DNA of 64,000 nt from Oxynema aestuarii AP17 (GTDB lineage Bacteria; Cyanobacteriota; Cyanobacteriia; Cyanobacteriales; Laspinemataceae): NCBI RefSeq assembly GCF_012295525.1, contig NZ_CP051167.1, positions 5,377,501-5,441,500 of the forward strand, read 5' to 3'. The notes under the pieces are model-generated. The model did not search any database. It had not been told where the DNA came from and was given only the letters and a program-made list of their open reading frames with translations. Positions 45,504 to 54,338 of the stretch are shown one piece after another. The first letter of the stretch is position 1; every line of letters starts with the position of its first letter. The position numbers were made by a program, and so were the translations under genes.

Positions 45504-45643
45504 GAAGTTTGCAGCAATTTTAGAACTTGTTTTACATTTATTTTGAATTGGGCGCGGCGATCGCGTCCTTCCTGCCTAATTCTCCCACTTAGCCTTCCTC
45601 GGGTCTCCCGAGCAGTTTACGAGACCTCCCTTTTTTTGCTAAA

Positions 45644-45667
45644 ATATATGAAATACTGTTCAAATAT
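45644..45667. promoter_or_regulatory. ArsR/SmtB-type operator candidate
   Basis: The inverted repeat TGAA-ATACTG-TTCA (45649-45662), extended by ATAT on both sides, matches the TGAA-N6-TTCA core of ArsR/SmtB-family operators that control zinc and cadmium export genes in cyanobacteria. It sits 25 bp upstream of the P-type ATPase ATG (45688). No regulator gene is in the window, so the repressor would act from elsewhere. Confidence 0.55.
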
Positions 45668-45687
45668 TGATATATTGGTTTTGTTTC

Positions 45688-47634
45688 ATGAGCGAACTAC
45701 ATTCTTCCGCGACAGGCTGTTGCAGTTGTTCTCAAGAAGCCAATCCTAAAAATGAGAATAATTCTATCGAAGATTACACCGCGATCGCCCAAAAATTAAT
45801 CCCGATCGCCATCGCGATCGCCCTCTTTATTTCGGGATTGATTTTTCAAGAAACCTTGCATTCAACCCCTTACGCGATCGGCGAATATGCCGTGTTTATT
45901 CCCGCCTATTTAATTAGCGGTTGGGGAGTGTTGATGAATGCAGGCAAAAATATTACCCGAGGGCGAATTTTTGATGAAAACTTTTTAATGACCGTCGCGA
46001 CTTTGGGGGCGATCGCCATCCATCATTTACCCGAAGCCGTCGGGGTGATGCTGTTTTATCAAATTGGCGAATTCTTCCAAGAAAAAGCGGTTAGACGATC
46101 GCGGCGATCGATTCAAAGTTTATTAGAAATACGCCCAGAAATTGCTCATTTACAAAGAAACGGAAAACTCGAAACCGTCGATCCGGAAACTGTAGAAATT
46201 GGCGATCTGATTGTGGTTAAACCCGGGGAAAAGATTCCCTTAGACGGAGAGGCGATCGAGGGAATTTCTCAAGTGGATACCTCCCCACTCACCGGGGAAT
46301 CCGTTCCGCGTACCGTCCAACCCGGTAAAACAGTTTTAGCGGGGAGTATCAATCAAACGGGAATGCTTTCAATTCGCGTCACTAAACGATTTGAAGAGTC
46401 TTCGATCGCCCGTATTTTAGAATTAGTTGAAAATGCGAGAACGAAAAAAGCAAAAACAGAGAAGTTTATTACTAGATTTGCTAGAGTTTACACGCCGATC
46501 GTCGTTTTAGCCTCTCTTTTAGTTGCCTTATTGCCGCCGTTACTATTTCCGAGTACGACGATAGAAGAATGGGTTTATCGGGCGTTGGTGGTCTTGGTCA
46601 TTTCCTGTCCTTGCGGTTTGGTCGTCAGTATTCCCCTCGGTTATTTTGGGGGCGTCGGTGGTGCGGCGAAACGAGGGATTTTGGTAAAAGGTTCGATGTT
46701 TTTAGATGCGTTAACGGAAATTAAAACCGTTATTTTTGATAAAACGGGAACTTTGACGCAAGGAACGTTTGAGGTGAGAGAAGTTCACCCGAACGGAGAG
46801 TGGAATCGAGAGGGATTATTAAAATTAGCAGCCCATTTAGAATCCTATTCCAACCATCCGATCGCCGTTGCCATTCGCGAGGCATATTCGGGTGCGATCG
46901 CCCGGGAAACGATTGCGGACTATCGAGAAATTGCCGGATTTGGAGTTAAAGCGAAGATCGACGGACGCGACGCGATCGCCGGGAACGAACGGTTTTTAAT
47001 TCGTGAAGGAATTGACGACAGTATAGAAGCAATTGAGGAGACGGCGGTGCATTTTGCCGTTGACGGGGTTTATGCGGGATATATTACGATCGCCGACGAA
47101 TTGAAAAGTGACGCGATCGCGGCGATCGAATTGCTCAAACAACAGCAAATCGAACGGGCGATCGTCTTGACGGGCGATCGAGAAAATGTAGCGGCTAAAG
47201 TTGCCCTAGCTTTACAAGTCGATGAATATTACGCCGAGTTACTTCCCGAAGATAAAGTAACCATTTTAGAGAAAATTTTGGCGCGATCGCCCGACGGCAA
47301 AAAAGTGGCCTTTGTCGGAGATGGAATTAACGATTCTCCGGCGATCGCTCGGGCGGATTTGGGCATTGCGATGGGGGCGTTAGGTTCGGAAGCGGCGATC
47401 GAAACTGCCGATATCGTGATTATGACCGATGCCCCGTCTAAAGTGGCCGAAGCGATCGCCGTCGGTAAGAAAACCCAACAGATCGTCTGGCAAAATATTG
47501 GGTTTGCATTAGGGATTAAAGGGGTATTTATTGCCTTGGGGGCTTTCGGTTTAGCGAGTATGTGGGCGGCAGTTTTTGCCGATGTCGGAGTTGCGTTACT
47601 CGCGATTTTAAATGCAACTCGGGTATTGCGATAG
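45688..47634 (+). CDS. P1B-type heavy-metal-exporting ATPase (Zn/Cd-like)
   Basis: 648 residues from the ATG at 45688. The N-terminus is short with a CCSC cluster (SATGCCSCSQE) instead of a full heavy-metal-associated domain. The core has the Cys-Pro-Cys motif at 307-309 (VISCPCGLVVSIPLGYFGG), the phosphorylated Asp351 in FDKTGTLT, the SNHPIA motif of P1B pumps, TGDRENVA and GDGINDSPAIA. The CPC motif with VVSIPLGYFGG places it in the Zn/Cd/Pb-type branch rather than copper. It probably expels zinc or cadmium from the cytosol. An SmtB-like operator lies directly upstream, and an importer for a related metal lies before that. Confidence 0.93.
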   Translation: MSELHSSATGCCSCSQEANPKNENNSIEDYTAIAQKLIPIAIAIALFISGLIFQETLHSTPYAIGEYAVFIPAYLISGWGVLMNAGKNITRGRIFDENFLMTVATLGAIAIHHLPEAVGVMLFYQIGEFFQEKAVRRSRRSIQSLLEIRPEIAHLQRNGKLETVDPETVEIGDLIVVKPGEKIPLDGEAIEGISQVDTSPLTGESVPRTVQPGKTVLAGSINQTGMLSIRVTKRFEESSIARILELVENARTKKAKTEKFITRFARVYTPIVVLASLLVALLPPLLFPSTTIEEWVYRALVVLVISCPCGLVVSIPLGYFGGVGGAAKRGILVKGSMFLDALTEIKTVIFDKTGTLTQGTFEVREVHPNGEWNREGLLKLAAHLESYSNHPIAVAIREAYSGAIARETIADYREIAGFGVKAKIDGRDAIAGNERFLIREGIDDSIEAIEETAVHFAVDGVYAGYITIADELKSDAIAAIELLKQQQIERAIVLTGDRENVAAKVALALQVDEYYAELLPEDKVTILEKILARSPDGKKVAFVGDGINDSPAIARADLGIAMGALGSEAAIETADIVIMTDAPSKVAEAIAVGKKTQQIVWQNIGFALGIKGVFIALGAFGLASMWAAVFADVGVALLAILNATRVLR

Positions 47635-47776
47635 ACGTCAGTCTATGCCGGAAATCCCACGCAAAAACAGGGGTTGACCCGGACGGTCAACGCCGCTTCT
47701 CGTGAATCATGTACGATTGCTATAGAGAATTTCTTCTCGGTTTGCCTTTTTGCGCTAATGAGAGTCAAAAACCCTT

Positions 47777-48691
47777 ATGATACGCCGACGTTCTACTCCC
47801 TGGATTCATCGGAAGTCTCGCTTCCTCATTGCTGCGATCGCGACGATGGGGGCAGTGGTGACGGCCTATTTAACTGTAATTAAATTAATGGGGGATTCTG
47901 CCACTTGTCCGACCAGTGGCTGTGATGAGGTTCTCAACAGTCCCTACGCCACCGTTTTCGGTTTTCCCCTGACCTTGTTCGGACTGGTGGCTTACGTGGG
48001 AATGACGGGTTTTGCCGTCGGACCGTTCGCCGTCGATCCGGCAGAGAATAAAGAATTGCGATCGCGCTTGGAAGACTGGACCTGGTGGCTGATTTTAGTC
48101 GGCGGTACGTCAATGGCTATTTTTAGCGGCTATTTGATGTATCTTCTTGCCTATAAAATTCAAGCGCTTTGCATTTATTGTTTGGCTTCGGCTTTATTTT
48201 CGTTGACTTTGTTCGTCCTCGCCTGGATGGGTAAAGATTGGGAAGATATCGGCCAAGCAATATTTACCAGTCTGGCCGTGGGAATGGTGACCATTGTCGG
48301 CACCCTGGGGATGTATGCGAGTATTAATTCTCCCAATGCCAATAGCAGCAGTCCCTTTAATATTGTCAACAGTTCCGGTCCGGCGGAAATCGCTTTAGCC
48401 GAGCATTTGAGCGAACTCGATGCCAAAATGTACGGCGGTTTCTTGTGTCCCCATTGCCACGAACAAAAAGAACTGTTTGGGAAAGAAGCGACGGAGAAAC
48501 TCGAATATATTGAATGCGATTATCGCGCGCCCGATCCTCAAGTGGAATTGTGCCAGCAAGTCGGAATTACTGGTTATCCGACGTGGGAAATTAACGATAA
48601 ATTATATCCGGGTCGGCGATCGCTAGAAGAACTGGCGAAGCTGTCGGATTACTCGGGGCCGCGCAACTTTCAAAACACGATCGGCCAATAA
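47777..48691 (+). CDS. Vitamin K epoxide reductase (VKOR) - thioredoxin fusion, disulfide bond formation
   Basis: A 304-residue membrane protein. Four or five helices form the VKOR domain with loop cysteines Cys44/Cys49 (ATCPTSGCDEV) and the active-site pair Cys132/Cys135 (ALCIYCLAS). A C-terminal thioredoxin-like domain carries Cys224/Cys227 (FLCPHCHEQ) and GITGYPTWEI with the cis-Pro. Such fusions oxidise newly exported proteins by passing electrons to quinone, the cyanobacterial equivalent of DsbAB; the homologue from Synechococcus is structurally characterised. All redox cysteines are present. The gene is preceded by a short hairpin region after the P-type ATPase. Confidence 0.95.
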   Translation: MIRRRSTPWIHRKSRFLIAAIATMGAVVTAYLTVIKLMGDSATCPTSGCDEVLNSPYATVFGFPLTLFGLVAYVGMTGFAVGPFAVDPAENKELRSRLEDWTWWLILVGGTSMAIFSGYLMYLLAYKIQALCIYCLASALFSLTLFVLAWMGKDWEDIGQAIFTSLAVGMVTIVGTLGMYASINSPNANSSSPFNIVNSSGPAEIALAEHLSELDAKMYGGFLCPHCHEQKELFGKEATEKLEYIECDYRAPDPQVELCQQVGITGYPTWEINDKLYPGRRSLEELAKLSDYSGPRNFQNTIGQ

Positions 48692-48716
48692 GTCCGCCAC
48701 GGGGGAGGCGATCGCT

Positions 48717-48760
48717 AAAAAAACCACCGTCACCCCCAAGATCGAGGCTGACGGTGGTTT
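48717..48760 (-). terminator. Terminator of the hibernation-factor gene
   Basis: A perfect 12-bp stem, AAACCACCGTCA with its complement (48721-48732 / 48749-48760). A run of T's follows on the minus strand, which fits termination of the hpf transcript; it may also stop plus-strand VKOR transcripts. Confidence 0.85.
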
Positions 48761-48805
48761 GAGATGGCTAAAAACGATCAAAAAGGGGAGGGGTAGCCGG
48801 GGGAT

Positions 48806-49450
48806 TTAAGCATTGGCAGCTTGAGATTTAGTCCCACTTTCGCGACTGGCACCATTGCTATTATTCCCGTTGGTCTTGCGCGGTTGCAGCACCCCATAAC
48901 CGCCGTGGTTGCGTTCGTAAATCACGTTGATTTCTCCCGTTTCGCTGTTGCAAAACATGTAGAAATCGTGATCGACTAACTGGAGTTGTTCCAAGGCTTC
49001 TTCAATGGTCATCGGCGGCATGGCGAAGTATTTCGTCCGCACGACTTCGGCAGGTAGTTCGGGAGTGCGATCGCCGATTAGATCCTCGACCACAGGCGGT
49101 TCGTTGAGAACCTCGGCTTCGATCTCTTTCGGTTTGCCGTGATTTTTCTTGTGATTGCGTTTTTCTTTATATTTGCGAAGCTGACGCGCGATTTTGTCGG
49201 CGACCAGATCGATACTGGCATACAGATTTTCGCTGCTCTCCTCGGCGCGGATGATCGTCCCATTGGCGTAAATGGTGACTTCAGCCGTCTGCTTCGGGTT
49301 GATTCGGGGATTGCGCGCCACCGACAGATGCACGTCTACTTCCATCGTTAAATTCTGAAAGTGATTGACGGCTTTCTCGATCTTTTGATTGACGTAATCG
49401 CGGATCGCGTCAGTGATTTCAATATTTTTGCCTTGGATAACAAGCTTCAT
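48806..49450 (-). CDS. hpf: Ribosome hibernation promoting factor, long form (LrtA)
   Basis: 214 residues from the ATG at 49450, with GGAAGAG upstream. The N-terminal domain (1-100) is the HPF/RaiA fold ([28 protein letters not shown]). A charged linker leads to the C-terminal dimerisation domain ([20 protein letters not shown] and [19 protein letters not shown]). Long-form HPF joins two 70S ribosomes into inactive 100S dimers. The cyanobacterial protein is LrtA, a light-repressed transcript with a long leader that affects mRNA stability; the gene-free 900 bp upstream fits this. Confidence 0.95.
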   Translation of the reverse strand: MKLVIQGKNIEITDAIRDYVNQKIEKAVNHFQNLTMEVDVHLSVARNPRINPKQTAEVTIYANGTIIRAEESSENLYASIDLVADKIARQLRKYKEKRNHKKNHGKPKEIEAEVLNEPPVVEDLIGDRTPELPAEVVRTKYFAMPPMTIEEALEQLQLVDHDFYMFCNSETGEINVIYERNHGGYGVLQPRKTNGNNSNGASRESGTKSQAANA

Positions 49451-50388
49451 ATGAACTCTTCCCGCTAACAATATCCATCAGTCAGAAAGACAAAAGGCAA
49501 ACACTCAAGCGTCAGACTGAAAACGGTAGTTTTTCTGACGGTTTGCGTGTTGCTTACTTTCTTGAAGGTGGGGAAACCGGGGCGGGTATTGCCGCTTTCC
49601 TGAAATAATGGCTATTTGCCCGTTTTGAAGGGATAGTTTGGTCAAGAACGGTGCCTAAACTTGCAGGAAGTGTTTTCCAATTCTAATCGAGGATGGCTTC
49701 CTGATGCTATGGATTCACCCGCTCCCATTGACGGACTTACGCTGACTCTCTCTTTCCGCTCCTTGATTTCCCATTCGTCTGTTCCTTTATAGGGTGAGGG
49801 TTTCATGTCCCCGGTGTGTGGTGGGTGACATGCATTCCCCAAGCGATGCGGCGTTCCGATCCGACTACGGATTTCCTCGATTTCATGGTGGACTTTTTCA
49901 AGGAAATCTATCTTTTTTTCGAGCGATAAGTTTACTTACTCACTCTTTCTTTTCAGTTTGAATCGTCCGCAAGTTGCTTGTGGAAAGAAGGTTTCAGAGA
50001 ATTTGCCTCTGAATTTTAACCCTATAACGGCTTTTGTCGATTACTGGGTTTTATGGATTTATTCTAGCACGAACCCTAGTTTTGTTTAACCGGATTGGCA
50101 GAAAATCTTAATGCTGAGGTCTCCCTTCGGAACGGTCGGCTGACCCTTTTGCTTCTGCTTGGTGGTGGTTCTAACACCGTTAGCTTTCCCCTTCGTGTTT
50201 GTAGTCTTATTTACACCCTACCATGGGTATATTTTAAATAGTCGCGACCTGCTCGTTGTCTTTAAAATTTGTTGCATATCGAGGGGATCGACGGTGACGG
50301 GGCGATCGCCGCGAACCGAGATCGCCGTGGGGACGCTAAAATAACAAATCTGTTTTGCCGCTACGGGGCGATCGCCCCGGTGTGATTG
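49451..50388. other. Gene-free region: long hpf/lrtA leader and lipB promoter
   Basis: About 940 bp without a credible gene. Minus-strand transcription towards hpf probably begins far upstream, as known for lrtA. Near the hpf start, a long pairing is visible between GGCAAACACTCAAGCGTCAG (49497-49516) and the partly complementary CTGACGGTTTGCGTGTTGC (49536-49554). Near the other end, GGGGCGATCGCC repeats lie before lipB. Confidence 0.5.
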
Positions 50389-51066
50389 ATGTCCTCCTTG
50401 CGTCCGGTCTGTCTCTACCAATTCGATCGCGTGGCTTACGCTCAAGCGTGGCAGTGGCAACAAGAACTCGTGCGCGCGCGCCGGGAAAACCCCGAGTTAA
50501 GCGACGTTTTGCTCTTGCTCGAACATCCCCCGGTCTACACCCTCGGAAAAGGGGCGACCTCGGACTTTCTCAAGTTCGATCCGAAGGCGAGCGCGATCGA
50601 GGTTTACCGGGTGGAACGCGGCGGCGAAGTGACCTACCACTGTCCCGGTCAACTGGTCGCCTATCCGATTTTAAACTTGCAGCACTATCGCCAAGATTTG
50701 CACTGGTACTTGCGCCAACTCGAAGAAGTGGTCATCCGAGTTTTGCGCGATTACGGGTTGCGCGGCGATCGCCTCGCGGGATTGACCGGGGTCTGGGTCG
50801 AAGGACGCAAAGTGGCGGCGGTCGGGATTAAAGTCAGTCGCTGGATTACTATGCACGGCTTTGCCTTGAATGTGTCCCCCGACCTCAAAGGGTTCGAGGC
50901 GATCGTCCCGTGTGGGATTGCCGATCGCCCCGTAGGGAGTTTGGCTCAATTCGTCGGGGACGTCTCGTGCGATCGCGTCCGCCAAAGGACGATCGCCGCC
51001 TTTGCCGAAACGTTTGGAGTGCGAGTGATTGAGTTAGAATGGCCTCAAAAGCTCGCGAATGGTTAG
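50389..51066 (+). CDS. lipB: Lipoyl(octanoyl) transferase
   Basis: LipB transfers octanoate from acyl carrier protein to the lipoyl domains of 2-oxoacid dehydrogenases and GcvH. 225 residues from the ATG at 50389. The catalytic motifs are present: [18 protein letters not shown], the lysine-containing [17 protein letters not shown] and the cysteine-containing IVPCGI. The length is normal. It is not part of an obvious operon. Confidence 0.95.
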   Translation: MSSLRPVCLYQFDRVAYAQAWQWQQELVRARRENPELSDVLLLLEHPPVYTLGKGATSDFLKFDPKASAIEVYRVERGGEVTYHCPGQLVAYPILNLQHYRQDLHWYLRQLEEVVIRVLRDYGLRGDRLAGLTGVWVEGRKVAAVGIKVSRWITMHGFALNVSPDLKGFEAIVPCGIADRPVGSLAQFVGDVSCDRVRQRTIAAFAETFGVRVIELEWPQKLANG

Positions 51067-51470
51067 TGTTTCCGGCGATCCTCCGCCATCGCGATCGCCA
51101 AATTGGGTAGGGAGTCGGTGCATCTTTTCTAGGGGTTTTTAACGCGCTTTCCCAAAACTTATCGAATCCGATCGATCGCCATCCCGGCGCGATCGTCTTC
51201 ATTCTCCCTCCACCGTTTTCAACTCGATTAGTTTTCTAGCTTTCTCTACCCCGCGACCCCCGCAAGCGGACGCGGGTCCGTTGTCAATTTTACGCGAATT
51301 TCAAATTCAAGGGCGAAGACGATCGCAGGTGTTGACCGTCGCGATCGCGATTCGCTCGTTTCTCGATCTCAACACCCGGTAGCCCTCCGTTGCACCCACT
51401 TCTCAACCGACGGGCGATCGGAGAACCCACGCTCTTGCCGTCATTCCTTGCAAAAGGGTGCGTACCGTTC
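51067..51470. other. Intergenic region
   Basis: About 400 bp after lipB, HIP1-rich, with no credible gene or strong terminator. The promoter of the following hypothetical gene is probably in it. Confidence 0.4.
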
Positions 51471-51836
51471 ATGAGTATATCTAGTCATCCCGGGGATCTG
51501 GCCCTCGCCGAACTCATTCGTTTTAGCTCGAAAGTTGCCGCCTCCAACCCGCCAAGACGGCTGCGACGGTTACTCAGTGCCAAATCTCGCCAACAAGTTT
51601 TAAAAAAAGATAAAGAAATCGCCGAACCCGTGGCGATCGTCCTCGAAGGTCCCCAGTTTATCTTTGCCGACCCCTTATCGCCACTGAAAGCCAGAGATAA
51701 CACCGCCTTAGCCGCCTTATTCGATCGCGACGACTTAGCTGAAATCGAAACCGACGTCGATCTTTATTTGAGCTTCCTGTATCCAGAACCCTGTTGGGAT
51801 GAAGAAACTTTTGAATTTTTGGCGGGATATATTTGA
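51471..51836 (+). CDS. Hypothetical soluble protein
   Basis: 121 residues from the ATG at 51471 (MSISSHPGDLALAELIRFS). The open frame extends upstream to 51390, but those codons are Pro/Cys/Arg-rich and unlikely. The middle is basic (NPPRRLRRLLSAKSRQQVLKK) and the C-terminus acidic and aromatic (ETDVDLYLSFLYPEPCWDEE). There is no membrane segment. I do not recognise a family. It lies 178 bp before the ABC permease gene on the same strand, possibly in the same transcript. Confidence 0.55.
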   Translation: MSISSHPGDLALAELIRFSSKVAASNPPRRLRRLLSAKSRQQVLKKDKEIAEPVAIVLEGPQFIFADPLSPLKARDNTALAALFDRDDLAEIETDVDLYLSFLYPEPCWDEETFEFLAGYI

Positions 51837-52013
51837 AGACGATCGGGAGAAGCTAAGAGGCAAAAGACAAAAAAAGAGAAGCCAACAGGAGTGCTTTTAT
51901 TCCTGAGCTGCTTGCCTAAAATCTATCTCAAGCTACACTTATTAACGGAACCGGACCTAACTCAAACGCTCCCACAATTTTCACAACATTAATTATTTTC
52001 TGCCGCAGTTATC

Positions 52014-53195
52014 ATGCCTTCAATTGCTCGTAAAAACCTGTTTGAAGACCTGCCTCGCTTCCTCGTCGCTCAAGCGGGAATTATGTTTGCCGTCAGCCTG
52101 GTGACCATTCAGACGGGTATTTTTCAAGGCGTCATCCGTTCCACCGCTTTGATGGTCGAGCGGTCCAAAGCCGATATCTGGTTGGGTTCGGAAAATCTCG
52201 CCAACGTCGAAATGACCTTGCAAATTCCCTTCGAACGGCTCGAAGAAGCGCAAACTGTAGAAGGGGTCAGCCGTGCGGAAGCGTTGATCGTCAACGGGAC
52301 CTTGTGGCGCGATCGCAGTGGCAACCTAAACCACGTTCGCATTGTCGGCTTCGATCCGCAAGGGGAGTTATTCAGTCCCGGGGAGATCGTCAAAGGACGC
52401 ATCGACGAGTTAAACGACCCCTATGCAGTTTTTGTAGACGAAGCAAGCGCTACAGATTTAAACGTGGCTTGGGTGAATGATGTAGTAGAGGTGGGAGCTT
52501 TTCGTACCCGGGTCGTCGGTTTTATGGAAGGGCTGCAAAATTCGATCAACAGTCCCTTAGTGCTGACCTCGTTGGAAAATGCGAACGCTTACGTCACCTC
52601 GCGTCCGGGAGAAGGGGCTCCAGATTTATCCCCCGACGACCCGGAACCCCTCGGCGAGGACGACAAAATCAGCTTTGTATTAATTGAAGCGGCAACAGGA
52701 GAAGATCTAGACGTGCTCAAGCAACGGTTGCAAGACGCCTTACCGAATACGATCGCCTACACCCGCGAAGAAATGACGGTAAAAACCCGCACCTATTGGG
52801 AAGAACGAACCGGAATCGGCTTTATTCTCGGCTTGGGGGCGGTCGTCGGCATCGTCGTGGGGATGGTGGTCGTCGGTCAGATTTTGTATTCTTCCGTTTC
52901 CGATCACCTCAAAGAGTTCGGGACGCTCAAAGCGATGGGGGCGTCAGATTGGACGATTTACAGCGTGATTATCGAACAGGCGCTGTGGATGGCTGTTTTG
53001 GGCTATTTGCCGGGAATGGCGCTCTGTTTTGGGGTGAGAGCTTGGGTGGTGACCGCCCAGGGATTGACGATCGCCATTAATCCGATGACGGCGGTGGGGG
53101 TGTTCGGCTTGACCGTAGTCATGTGTGTCGGATCGGCGATTTTTGCCATTCAGAAAGTCAATCGGGTGGATCCGGCGATCGTCTTCAAAGCCTAA
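52014..53195 (+). CDS. FtsX/MacB-type ABC transporter permease (DevC-like)
   Basis: A 393-residue membrane protein. A first helix near residues 20-40 is followed by a large extracytoplasmic domain (about 45-265). Three C-terminal helices follow (GIGFILGLGAVVGIVVGMVVV; YSVIIEQALWMAVLGYL; AVGVFGLTVVMCVGSAIFAI). The sequence EFGTLKAMGASDWTIYSVI is the typical FtsX-domain coupling segment. Such permeases with a LolD-type ATPase form lipoprotein, lipid or peptide exporters, or, in DevBCA, glycolipid exporters with an adaptor. No adaptor (DevB-like) gene is adjacent. The ATPase gene follows 205 bp later. Confidence 0.88.
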   Translation: MPSIARKNLFEDLPRFLVAQAGIMFAVSLVTIQTGIFQGVIRSTALMVERSKADIWLGSENLANVEMTLQIPFERLEEAQTVEGVSRAEALIVNGTLWRDRSGNLNHVRIVGFDPQGELFSPGEIVKGRIDELNDPYAVFVDEASATDLNVAWVNDVVEVGAFRTRVVGFMEGLQNSINSPLVLTSLENANAYVTSRPGEGAPDLSPDDPEPLGEDDKISFVLIEAATGEDLDVLKQRLQDALPNTIAYTREEMTVKTRTYWEERTGIGFILGLGAVVGIVVGMVVVGQILYSSVSDHLKEFGTLKAMGASDWTIYSVIIEQALWMAVLGYLPGMALCFGVRAWVVTAQGLTIAINPMTAVGVFGLTVVMCVGSAIFAIQKVNRVDPAIVFKA

Positions 53196-53400
53196 ATCTC
53201 GGGGCGAACCCTTGCCATTTTAGAAATTAATCAGCATAATTACTCAGCCCTATTGGGCGATGACGATCTGGAAAATATGGGTCACAATGGCGATCGAGGG
53301 CTAGATTAGGCCATTTTCCAGGGATGTTGGGTTAGAAAACGCTTTGCTTCGCTCTCACCGTCAATTGCCCATCGCTTATCGAAGTAATTTATCGAAACGC

Positions 53401-54171
53401 ATGACTGCTTCCATAGAATATCAAGAGTCAATCCGCGACAACTTTACCGACGTGGCCGATCGCGCCGTCCCCAAGGTCACGACCGATCGCGGGGCGATCG
53501 AAGCAAGACGGATCAAAATGCGATTTCCCTCGGGAACGGGCTTTTTTGAAGCGCTCCAAGGCATCAACCTGACTGTCAATCCCGGAGACATCCAACTGTT
53601 GATGGGGCCTTCCGGGTCCGGGAAAACCACCTTACTCTCAATTTTGGCGGGAATGCTGACGCCGACTTCGGGAACGGTCCAGTTATTGGGCGAAGAAATT
53701 ACCTGGATGTCGCGATCGCAACTCTCCCGTTTCCGCCAGCAACATATCGGCTTTATCTTCCAAGGCTTTAACTTATTCCCGGCCCTGACCGCCGCCGAAA
53801 ACATCGAAGTCGCCCTCAACCTCAAAGGCATTAAAGGACGACAGGCCCACCAAGAAGCGGTTCACCTCCTCGGAGAAGTCGGCTTGCACGACAAAGCCCA
53901 CCAGTTACCTCGCGACTTGTCCGGCGGTCAAAAACAGCGCGTGGCGATCGCCCGGGCCCTGGCGGGACATCCCAAACTCATTATGGCCGACGAACCCACC
54001 GCCGCCCTCGACTCCCATAGCGGACACGCCGTAATCGAACTGTTACGCAAACTCGCCAAAGAAGGCGGTTCCACCGTCTTGATGGTCACCCACGACCCCC
54101 GAATCTTAGACGTAGCCGATCGCGTTTTATATCTCGAAGACGGAATGCTCAAACCGGAAAAAAGTTTTTAG
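53401..54171 (+). CDS. ABC transporter ATP-binding protein (DevA/LolD/MacB type)
   Basis: 256 residues from the ATG at 53401; an upstream TTG frame is less likely. It carries Walker A MGPSGSGKTTLLSILAG, Q-loop FIFQGFNLFPALTA, signature DLSGGQKQRVAIARAL, Walker B LIMADEPTAALD and H-loop VTHDPR. The ALTAAENIEVAL segment is characteristic of the MacB/LolD/DevA group. It pairs with the upstream permease. A strong terminator follows. Confidence 0.93.
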   Translation: MTASIEYQESIRDNFTDVADRAVPKVTTDRGAIEARRIKMRFPSGTGFFEALQGINLTVNPGDIQLLMGPSGSGKTTLLSILAGMLTPTSGTVQLLGEEITWMSRSQLSRFRQQHIGFIFQGFNLFPALTAAENIEVALNLKGIKGRQAHQEAVHLLGEVGLHDKAHQLPRDLSGGQKQRVAIARALAGHPKLIMADEPTAALDSHSGHAVIELLRKLAKEGGSTVLMVTHDPRILDVADRVLYLEDGMLKPEKSF

Positions 54172-54214
54172 AAACCGCGCCGTCGCGATCGCCTTTTTCT
54201 GGCATCATTCTCCA

Positions 54215-54243
54215 CAGATGTGTCCGAACACATCTGTATTTTT
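54215..54243 (+). terminator. Terminator after the ABC ATPase gene
   Basis: CAGATGTGT / ACACATCTG with a CCGA loop, then a long T-rich run. It closes the permease-ATPase transcript. Confidence 0.85.
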
Positions 54244-54266
54244 TTATTTTTTCATTAGAATATCCG

Positions 54267-54291
54267 CAAGCGTGAATGTAATTCACGCTTG
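54267..54291. promoter_or_regulatory. Inverted repeat upstream of the radical SAM gene
   Basis: CAAGCGTGAA and TTCACGCTTG, a perfect 10-bp inverted repeat with a 5-base loop, ends 47 bp before the radical SAM start codon. It is not followed by T's, so an operator or leader hairpin is more likely than a terminator. Confidence 0.45.
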
Positions 54292-54338
54292 AATTGACGT
54301 GTATATTGGGAGAACTTCCCAGCATTTAGGTAAAACGA

